Positions 49,376 through 59,300 of a stretch of 64,000 nucleotides of DNA are shown here, in pieces. The stretch comes from Cladopsammia gracilis (Eukaryota > Cnidaria > Anthozoa > Scleractinia > Dendrophylliidae), in contig JAJGOT010000022.1 in assembly GCA_022457155.1 (NCBI GenBank), positions 2,299,001 to 2,363,000 on the forward strand, written 5' to 3'. The translations under genes and the position numbers were made by a program. The notes below the pieces were generated by a model that saw nothing but the letters and a program-made list of their open reading frames with translations, made no database searches and was not told the DNA's origin. Positions within the stretch are counted from its first letter, which is position 1. Each line of letters starts with the position of its first letter.

Positions 49376-49654
49376 TTAACTTGTTAATCCGTGACGGACA
49401 GCAAAATTGTCTAAGTCTCTTGCACACTTGATTGCGATCGGTCGAGAGTGCTCGTTTTCCCTCAGCCATACTGTGGAATTTTTAGCCCAACAAAAAGCCA
49501 AATTTAGCCTTTCCTTCACCTTCTTGGCGTCTGACAGCAGTGATTGTAGACGTGGAGAAAGGTGGTCGTAGAGGCCTACGTTCTCCATCGAGTCGCTTTC
49601 TTGAAGGCCAATGCTTGTAGGGTCTATCTTTGTCACTTCTCTACGGAGCGCCAT
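49376..49654 (-). CDS. LINE ORF1 C-terminal remnant, 92 codons
   Basis: A short frame directly upstream of ORF2 in the same element. It reads LSPRLQSLLSDAKKVKERLN ... TVWLRENEHSRPIAI, with a possible short coiled coil. ORF1 proteins in this group are normally a few hundred residues long and bind RNA, so this is best read as the tail left after 5' truncation. The ATG may be incidental. Confidence 0.5.
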   Translation of the reverse strand: MALRREVTKIDPTSIGLQESDSMENVGLYDHLSPRLQSLLSDAKKVKERLNLAFCWAKNSTVWLRENEHSRPIAIKCARDLDNFAVRHGLTS

Positions 49655-51009
49655 GACTATTTATCAGTTTTAGCAATTCTTAAAAACTATTTATCAGTTT
49701 TAGCAATTCTTAAAAACTGTATTACGCGACCGTCTGCACAGTACATTTAGACTGCACAAAAGCTCACAAAAACAACTTTTTCGCGGTCTAGAATAACTAG
49801 AAAATACACCTGTTGTGTGTCGCAAATTGCCCGAGAAACTGATTTGGAAATCAAATTTGCAAAAAATACAGAGACATTTTTGCGTAAGGCGACACGGGTG
49901 AAGTTAGAACTATAAAATCCAAGTCTTGTTTTGTTTGCAGAAAATCGCTTTTCAACCTGTGTAATGAATGAACAAACACATAAAAACGGACAACAAAATC
50001 TTCTTTCGAAAAATTTTATTCAAATATCCGTTAATGTTTCAAAGCAAAAAGCGTACCATTAGGAGGAGCTATCTGGTTGAGTACATGGCGAAATTCAAGA
50101 AGTCAATCCGACTGAAATTGAGCACGTTTTATAAACATTTCTCCAAAACTAACGAGAACATAAAGAAAAAGTCAATCACAAATTGATATCTACATAAACT
50201 TGCAGTAATCACAGATTATGGAGACGCGTTCGAAGGAATTTTCGGCAGAAATGAGCCCCTGAAAAAAACAATAGGGGCGGCCATTTGGAAGACCGTCTAC
50301 CAAAAAATCTCAAATTTTACTGCACATAAACCACAAGACAACCAACACGAAATTAGGATTGCGTTCTTCGAACGCGTTTACCATAGAAAAAAATGTATTT
50401 TTTACCGTTAAGTCCCTCGGCTGCTTGAAAATTCTTTAAAACTCCGCTTCTTCACGGGTATAGTTTCTCGAAGCAAGATTTCATCGCTTTAAGCTCTTTT
50501 TTCTGAGTGTTCTTTAAAGATTTCTCTTTCTATTTTGAATGTTACTGCAAAATCACGGCCGGTTTTCGCCGGCCGCACGGCCGTCAATGGATTAAATAAA
50601 TAAAGGAGTTTATTAACTCTAAACAAATGCTTCATGGATAAATTGTCCAAAGACGAAATCAGGTTTAAAAATAAGCACTCAGCTTTATATTCCTCCAAAA
50701 CCGCTTGACTTGCAGAGTTCAGTACGCAGTCTCAAATGCGATTTTGACCACTGTTTGAGAAATGTGAAACCTGTCTTGAGTAACAAACCGCGAAAAAATG
50801 CAGGGAAAAACGATTTTCAAAATTGCTAAGATCCCGATGTTGCGTGACGTCATACGCGCATGTTTTGCGACGTCATACGCGCCCGCAAGCTAGCCCAGCG
50901 CAACGGACGGACACACGGACGGACGCGCCCGCGAAACATTCCACTAGCCATGACCACGAACAATGACGGGCGTAGGTTCTATGCTTTGGGCATGATCAAA
51001 AGCTTTCTA

Positions 51010-51115
51010 GAGTGCTTGGATAGGACCATAAAAAATACTATGCAACAGGTAAATAAGAAGCGTAGGATAGGACCATAAAAAATACTATGTAACAGGTAAA
51101 TAAGAAACGTAGGAT
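51010..51115. repeat. 49-bp tandem duplication
   Basis: ATAGGACCATAAAAAATACT through GTAAATAAGAA-CGTAGGAT occurs twice in a row with few changes. No function suggested. Confidence 0.8.
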
Positions 51116-51694
51116 CTGGAGAAGATCTACTCAGCCAAAAATAGAGATAAAATCAAAGTATAAAGCAAGGCTGATACTACGTAGCATATTTAACTTGACG
51201 ACGACATGATAGAGCCCAAACTAAAAGCCAAAATGCATCCGTGGACAGTTAAATGTTCTACTGGTATCAGCCTTATTTCAAAGACGAATTTAAGTGCCTC
51301 ATTGCGATTTCAAACAAGGAGAAAATTATTGAAACACGTGGGGCGAAGCCCCGAGTGTTTTACTGTTTCGAGTTGTTTGTATTTGTAATGAAACATGCAG
51401 AATGAGTGTTTGAAATAACTTCTCTTACGAATGAAATAGAAAGAATTGTTTTATTCTTAATGATCACTTTGGAATGCTATTGTGCGTTGCATAATCGGCC
51501 ATGTTCACGCAAAAACTGCAGAAAGACTGCAGAAACAATCTCTGCTTACTTACATATAACACTAAAAGCATTGTTATTGGCCAACAGTCTCATGTAAAAA
51601 TGGAGTTCATTATAGTTAAAAATACAATGACATTCTAAACAATTGTTGGTTGAGTTCACCATCCGCTAGTTCAATTTACATTTCTTCGTTGACA

Positions 51695-51997
51695 TGGCGA
51701 AGTCAACATCAAGGTTTCGGCTGCCCAAAACTGCGGATGAAGAAGAAACATGCTGCGAACGAGCTCTACCGAAAAGCACAAAATACAAAAACAAGTGGGC
51801 TGCTAGTATTTTTGAGCGAAAAGGACCGTTCAGGTTCCAGTCGTAGACGTTAGCGGAATTTATAAAGATTACGATAGCTCTGCTCCCAAGAAACAGAATC
51901 TTAAAATGCCTGACAAGATAGCGGGGAGTGATGGGGGCAACGTTTCTTTTGGCAACTTCAATAATTGCACAGTTTTGCACAATTTCATTTTATAAAC
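51695..51997 (+). pseudogene. Frame-shifted fragment resembling ZMYM2/QRICH1-like (DUF3504-type) proteins
   Basis: From the ATG at 51695 the frame gives MAKSTSRFRLPKTADEEETC, then ALPKSTKYKNKWAASIFE, and stops at TAG 51845. The PKSTKYKNKWA..IF pattern recalls the N-terminal block of cnidarian Crypton-derived or ZMYM-type proteins. A second frame overlapping the stop continues VPVVDVSGIYKDYDSSAPKK and ends at TAA near 51997. The order suggests one decayed coding unit with a frame change. The family assignment is from memory of the motif and is weak. Confidence 0.4.
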
Positions 51998-52183
51998 AAC
52001 TAATATATTGTAAGACTTCAATATTGTAATGAAATGCGAATAAAACCAGTTTCTTGCTGTGTTGTTGATCGATGAGTATGCAGATTAAGAACAAGTTTCA
52101 TCACATGTGTTTGAAATTTGTTCTTGCTCCTAACCAAAGACAATAATCCTATTAATTAATAATTAATCAGTTTGAGAATAGGA

Positions 52184-52320
52184 CAATCACATGACTTTTG
52201 GAGGGCATATAGTTTATTTGTGGCCCGAGTAGCATCATTTGCGCCCGAGCGGAGCGAGGGTGCAAATGATGCTACGAGGGACACAAATAAACTATATGCC
52301 CGACAAAAGTCATGTGATTA
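52184..52320. repeat. Near-perfect 137-bp hairpin
   Basis: The arms AATCACATGACTTTTGGAGG...CATCATTTGC and GCAAATGATGCTACGAGGGA...CATGTGATT pair almost completely around GCCCGAGCGGAGCGAGGGT. Too short and regular for a gene; read as a foldback MITE. Confidence 0.8.
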
Positions 52321-52829
52321 TCATTATTATCAATACACAAGGCCAAATTGTACAAATTCATTTAATAAGAAAAAATGTTTAACAGAAACAGGGCCGTAAA
52401 TGCGTTTGCAGCCCGTCAAATTCAATATCGCCCGCCACTCACGCGTGTTTTCTCGAAGGCAGTTTCTTATTTGGCCGCGTATATTGAAAATAATGGCAGT
52501 TCGCAGCTTGTAACAACTTCTATTGTTATATAGCTGTAGTTTTTCTCAATACAATAAGTGCGTTGATTGGTTGATTCATGGTCACGACATCTAACAAACA
52601 ATTTCCCGCCAGTTGTCCTGAGCGGGCAACATTTGCGAAAGCGGGCAACAATTTTGACGTCAGAGGGTAACATTGCACTGTTGCCCGCTAGCGCACGTGA
52701 CCGTGGCTAAAGGTGGCATGATTATGATGCGATTGATGTTTACCTCGAGTGCTCAGTCTAGTGCTCAGCGCGTTTTTCAAACTGTGTTGTGTTGTGTTGT
52801 GTTTTTCGTGTTGTTATATAACAAATCAC

Positions 52830-53010
52830 TTAATGCGGACTGATCCCTCGGGAAACGGTGAATTGTTTACCTCGAATCTCGATGTTTCCCGGAAAACATC
52901 ACTTAATGCGGACTGATCCCTCGGGAAACAGTGAATTTTGTTTACCTGGAATCTCGATGTTTCCGGGAAACATCGAGATTCTCGGGAAACAAAATTCACT
53001 GTTTCCCTCG
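52830..53010. repeat. Tandem plus inverted repeat cluster (GGGAAACA)
   Basis: CACTTAATGCGGACTGATCC through ATCTCGATGTTTCC occurs twice in tandem (~77-bp period). The second copy is followed by its own inverted complement, GGAAACATCGAGATTCTCGG to CACTGTTTCCC, forming a long hairpin. Confidence 0.8.
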
Positions 53011-53382
53011 GAACCAGTCATTTCGTGTTTAGTAGCGTGAAACCCAAGAAGAATTAACCAGATGTTGTCGCAGCCTGACTGGGCTAGACAACAAGAAATC
53101 CCTCTTTTCTATCAGGTATAGTCCAGCGGGCAATCGCGAGAGCGTGCGCGAAAATAAGGAGATGCGACTCGTGGGGAGTAGTAGAAAAGGGGCACTAGAG
53201 TTCGACTTTCCCTGACAGAACTAGAAAGAGGAACTATTTAATAGGGTGGGAGGTTATTCATTTTATATAACACTAGTAAGAGAGTGTCAGTGATTCATCC
53301 CCTAAAAAGGAACTGTTACGAACGGTTGTTTTAATGCCTTGTAGCGGAATATAATGATTGTATATCTAACAGCAGCACTCTG
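53011..53382. other. 3' flank of EOGT
   Basis: No gene seen. ATTAAA on the minus strand near 53238 is a weak candidate poly(A) signal for EOGT. Confidence 0.3.
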
Positions 53383-56300
53383 TTAGCTACCGAGATGTTT
53401 TCTGTAATCTTCGATAGACCGCCTGACTTTGATCACAGCTTGTTCAACAAGTCTCATAAATTCACGCACGTCAAAGGCGTAGTTTCTAAACTTGGCATGA
53501 TCACGGTACTGCGGGTGAAGCTCCTGAAAAAAAAAAAACAGCGGGTTTTTATGCCGTGGGGTGTATGTATGTATGTATGTATGTATGTATGTTTTGAAAT
53601 CAAAATTTCGCAGGGAAGAAATGTTTCGATTGCTTTCACACTTCTCTCGTTCTCGTTTGTCCCGGAATTTTATGCATTCACTGCATGTTATTCTTTGACG
53701 AAAATTATCATCACCCTCATGACGCTTTATATCGCCAACAAGCAACATGTACCTACCTCGGTTTTCTCAGTGACTTTGTCCTGGTTTTCCCACGTTATAT
53801 AAGATATTCCCCTAAAAAGTACACCGGCAATCACAGAGTGAAAATCAGAACATGAAATAGCGGACTCTAGAACTGACGCAACAACAAGTGTGTAAAAATT
53901 AGCAAGGAGAATTAAGATTTTGAACTTTCAAATAAAGGGATAACATAGATTAATGCCTGTTGGCATTTGTCTTAAATATATATATATATTTGTAAAATTC
54001 AATAATAATTCATAAGGGTACTAACAAATAGAAATGAGCCATTCCAATCACATGGTTACCCTGTAATCCAGACACAACTCACTAGTGAGTTGTATCTGAT
54101 ATGTAAATTAGATACAACCACTAGTGAGTTGTATCTGGAATGTGAATTTCACAAGTTGTTTACTACATTCGCGTCCATGTTGTGTCGGCACTATTCATTC
54201 ACTCGGCTGCGCCTCGTGATTGTAAAGGCCGATACAACACTCCCGCTCATGTAGTAAACATTACTTAAACGTTAATCAATAAGGAAATAAGAATTTTACT
54301 TAACGTAAACTTTAAAAGCCCATGAACATTGACAAAAATAGTTCAAAGCAATATAATTTGTTTACCTGAGTCTTGCTAAATCACGATAACAATTTGTATC
54401 ACCACAATTGTATCTACATCATAAAAAAAGGAAGATAAGAATAAACAAACGAAAAACACCCAGGAAGGAATTGCCTATTTATGCATCACTTTTAAACATT
54501 TTAATGGTAACACGACCACTCCATCTCACTTTCCAGAAATGTCGTGTACTGCCAGTTATCCTTGTGAGGGGTAATGTGTGAACCTTTTAATTTCCAAGAG
54601 TGTCAAAAATCAAAATTCAAGAAAAATTCCAAATTTCATTTCATAAAATTTTGAAAAACAAATAGTACCATGCAAAAGTACTGCCAAAGAGGTTTCATTT
54701 GAATGATCACAGTATAGGATTTCGTTATTAGACTCAAAAGTTAGAATGACAATCTATATATGGGTGGTTTTCACGTTACGTCACGGCAGCCATGTTGGTG
54801 CACACCTACTAAAGAATTTTAATGAACTTCTTTTGTTATGTGCACCAACATGGCCGCCATGGCCTTTGTCATTTGAGTCACACAGGACTGAAGGTCACGT
54901 GAGTGAAAACCATCTATTGACTCTGGGAATGAAAGGATTGAGTGAATGGAGAAAAACTGACCATATCCCTGTCTTGTGAAAAGGCTCCTTGATGGCAATT
55001 AGAGTAAAAATAAATTCAGTGAGGGATTTGCTTTTCTACTCCATTCTCCACTATTGAGGCACCTGTCCACAGGCTGCATATCCAAGTCAGATTACTTACA
55101 GCTCAAATAGAAGTGCCCAGTCTGGTAGAAAAAGCGCATGTGATAAACCAGCTCCATGCATCCCAATAAATATATCTGTATTGTGGCTATTCTAAAAATA
55201 AAAATTTGTATTATATTATTATCAATATTATTATTATGATATTATTACTTATATTTACCCTCAACTCTGGGGTCTGGGGCAAAAGAACAAACAAATAGGA
55301 GGAGTAGAGAGCAAAGAAATTAAACATCAGTCTCTCATCTAGTCCTTTACTAAGCCCAAAGAGTTGCCTGCAGATCTAGAGGAGGCTAACTTATATTATT
55401 ATTAATATACAGCTGTAATATTGGACCCCACCCCCTCCCACTCCCCCCAGGGGGAGGGGGGCTGCTTAAAAAAAACATTTTGTGCTGTTTGAAGCTCACA
55501 ACATGTCGATAACTATGCACAAAAATTTCATAACCATGGGTCCTGCCTGTCCACAGACTACTGGCTTCAGTATTGAAACTTAACCCCTTTGTTAGTTTGA
55601 GATTTCTCAATCTTATAAAGTAATATTCTTTTAGATAATAGGATGTTGGGAGTAAAAGAAAGCATACTGATTCCAAGTTACTTAACTCCTCACAATCTGA
55701 GAACCTGAATCAAGTTGGTGTTTTTTAACAGACAGTGGTTGCATATTCCACAAAATCACTTTGAGAAACATTATATTAGAATCCATTTTTAAAATTGAAC
55801 TTTCTATCAAAGCTGATCAGCTCTGTGTCTCAGGATTTCTAGTTTTTCAATCCATATTGTCTCTCTTTGCCCAGGTGTATGATTTAGTACTGGCCATAAA
55901 CTATAAGGGGAATCCATTAAAATGGGCAAGCATCTCATCCAGTGGGGAGATTTGGGGACTTGATCTGATGAGCCATCTGACTTGTTTAATTGGATTGATT
56001 ACAATCTTTTTCTGAAGCTAACTAAACATGATAGTTGAATAAAAAGAACTCACTTTTACTTGATCAAGGAAAGGTACATCCCTGGGGAAAAAAGGTTAAT
56101 TAGTTAGGATTATGATTATGTGGTGATGATTGCTTCATGAAAAAAAAAACAGTACAATGTCATAATATTTGATAAAACACAGGATGAATGACAGAAATAA
56201 ACAATTTTAAGAAGCATACACATTACCATGAATATTGTGAAACAGTCAATTTTACATCAGGATATGTCTTCAAGGCCTGAGTAATCTGCAAACAGCAATA

Positions 56301-59300
56301 AAATTCAAACAAAATATATTTTAATTATATCGTGGGCTTACACACCACTGCATATGTTTTACCAGACTCGTGTGTGTAGGGTGGGGGAGGTACATGTACA
56401 AGGATAAAAACATCCCCTCCAACAGCTTCCTGTCTCCTTCACTCTGTTTTCCTCTCTCCTGACATTTTCATCCTAGACCTGCCAAGTCTCACGCCTTAGG
56501 CATGAGTCTCACGCCTGTGAGTCCAAAACTCCGATCTCATGCCTACTCATGCCTATGGAGCAATTTCTCACGCCTGACTTACAGATTTGAGCTATCAGCC
56601 TCAACTGATTGCATTATCCAATTTAAAATATAGTTACGTTCATGAAAATATGGCACTTTTTTGTAGGTTTTTATCATTCTTAACATTACAATTACAGAAG
56701 TCTGTCCATGGAAACTGCCGAATTCTTCGGAACATCTTCGGACATCTTTGGAATAGATTGGTTTCTCTTCGCAGGATTTGGTCGGGTCGCCTTCGGAAAT
56801 CCTGGCACTCCCACGAAAAAATTCTCACACCTATCACTCGGAAAAAGTTGGCAGGTCTATCATCCTTCCTTCTCCCCTAAATAGTTTCCCACCGCCTATA
56901 TTATTTCCTACTGCCCATAAATGGTAAGTGCTAATCAAGGTACTCAGTATAACTGAAATAGCAATTTATGAAAGAACAAATTAGAAAGACAATAATTCTA
57001 AATATTGTCATTAGATAATAACTGCATGTCTAAAAATTATTGTTGCTACATGTTTAATACAATTCAGTGCAAATTACAACAGACCAGTTTTTGTATTTGT
57101 GGTACTGAGGTATATTCCACAATGAATCAAAACTATAACAAAATTCTCAAATCTGATTGGTTATCAGCAGGCCCAATTAGAGCATTAATAGGACAGTTTA
57201 CACATCATGCTTGTAATTGGACGATGTAATTGGACAGTACGCATCATTTGCGCATGCTATCCTTTTTCCATGCATTCATCTCGGTCAAAAACACACTCAA
57301 TTGTTGTGTTTTTAATCACCAAAATGTGTAACCATTTAATGTTTTATCCTCGAATTTTGTTATAGTCACAATTAATTGGTAACAGGACTTTGTGTTGTCC
57401 AATTCTGTCTGTAATCATACTCGTAATTAAACAAATCGGACTCCCGCTTCGCAGTCGTCTAATTTTGTTAATCACTCGTATGATTACAGACCGAATTGGA
57501 CTCCACTCAGTCCTATTACCATTATTATTAATACCAAAGTCAACTGTATGTGTATATTTGTTAAGGGGAGATATATTCTAGATGGAAGGTATCAAATAGC
57601 TTCCAGTCACTATACAGTCAGAGCACTGGAGGCTCCATATCTTAATAGTTTACTGTTTCTAAATTATCGTCAACTTACAGTTTCTCACCTCTTCCTCATT
57701 TAATATTTTCCTAAACTTAGTTCCCCTGGACAGTAATGTCACACGGATTGGCTCACTGCTGTTCTAAAAATAAAATAACTATAAAATTCAGAAATTAAAC
57801 ATTTAATCTATGGGGCATAAGTAACCTTAGCAATTAAGTATGTATATATAAATATCGCTGTCAGTACGATTAATCTAACCTATATCTAATTTACCTGTAA
57901 GTTCTTTTCTTGTATAATGCCCAGTTTGTTCATCAGATGTTCTGAAAAAGCTTTGAAGAGACCACTTTTAGAGCAGCCTGGAATCTGTCAAGAAAATCAA
58001 GCACCCAACTAAATTAAAATCAATGGTATAATTATTTTTACAGAGGGGGCATTAACCAGATTCTGTCTTACTGTACTGCAGTACACAAATACCACTCAAA
58101 TGAATGCCAACAGCTGTCTGCACTCCATATACTCAATTAACTGACAACTAGGACAAACAGTAAATAGACTGACAAAAATTACAGTGTCTGAAACAACAGA
58201 TATATTATTGTTTAAGACATATTTAATTATACCAAAACAGTGTCAATAGTTGAAAAAAACATTTACTTTATTTCTGAAAAATGGGGAAAAATCACGCACA
58301 AAATCTAGAAAAAATACCTGGAGGTGAATAGCATATATGTACATGTATCCCGAGTTTGAGAAGCCAATTAGAGCATGAAAAAAACACTATTGAATGGTTT
58401 CGATATATAATAATCACTGTTTTGAGCCTTCACACAGGTTAAAATTCTATTTACAATTCATTTGCATATGGTTAAATACATGGATGCTTTCAGTGACTAG
58501 AATCAACTGGCAAAGAAAGTCCATCCCACTCTTAGTCTTCGATTACAAGTCTGAATTATATCTGATTGAACAGTAAATGTGGTTTCCATGTACATGTAAC
58601 TTTCAAAGTGCCAAGAACTTACCAAAGGAGTATTATAGAACAATCCAAACACCATTCTGGGAAGAAGGGCAAAGATTGCCTGCTTGAAACACACCTGCAT
58701 GGACAACAGAGAAAATGAGTACCAGTATGCATGTATCTTAGTGTGCATTTGACTGCCTGGTCTGATCATTCTGGAATTTGAAAAAAACATATAGTCTTCA
58801 CAACCCAAGTGACGCATTACTGTCAATTACTGATGCATGAAGCATTATTGACAGATTATTATACAAGGTTATCCATTATGGTGCCACTTAATCCATTTTT
58901 ATATAAGCCTCACCCTGGGTGAAGAGAGACAATGTGGAGCAAAGTTTCTTGTAATAGCGGAGCTCTTGCCGGGCCGAAGGCCTGGCTGCGCAGCCCCATA
59001 CTCATAGAACCAGAGAACCATAGAACCCATGGCCATCATTTTTCATAATCATGGCTAGCGGAATGTTTCGCGGGCGCGTTGTCACACCACCACTGCCGTC
59101 GCCATCGCTTAGGGCTAACTCGCGGGCACATAGACCGTCGCAAAACATGCGCGTATGACGCCACCCAACAACTGGGATCTTTGCAATTTCACGTCACTTG
59201 GGAAAACACTGCCGGCTGCTGTGTTTAGCGGAGAAAACCGTTTAAATTAAGGTCGTTATTCTCCTGAATTTTTTTCGTGGTTTGCTACTCAAGACAGGGA

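Larger units (their letters stand above)
45893..49654 (-). mobile_element. CR1/L2-group non-LTR retrotransposon (LINE), probably 5'-truncated
   Basis: The element runs on the minus strand: the remnant of ORF1 (49654-49376), ORF2 (49346-46131), a 3' UTR of about 230 bp, and a 3' end with the tandem motif AACAGTTGAAACAGTTGAAA next to the host repeat. Short terminal repeats instead of poly(A) are a trait of the CR1/L2 group. ORF1 begins at the 5' junction and is only 92 codons, so most of ORF1 and the 5' UTR are missing. ORF2 is intact, pointing to a young insertion. The exact clade is not resolved. Confidence 0.8.
45785..50985. repeat. Dispersed repeat family, copy B, split by a LINE
   Basis: The left piece (45785 to about 45892) opens with TCTAACAGCGGAGCTCTCTG. 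The right piece (about 49655-50985) continues with TTTTAGCAATTCTTAAAAAC and ends at GACGGGCGTAGGTTCTATG. Together they match copies A and C in order. The LINE between them is therefore a later insertion. At the right junction a ~30-bp stretch of the host repeat (TATTTATCAGTTTTAGCAAT and on) is present twice in tandem. Confidence 0.75.

Noticed and set aside
52172..52399. Plus-strand 75-codon frame
   Set aside because: It runs through both arms of a hairpin; the reading is a by-product of the palindrome.
53383..53748. 121-codon minus-strand frame as a complete small gene
   Set aside because: Only its last 46 codons are coding (last EOGT exon); the front is intron with the microsatellite.
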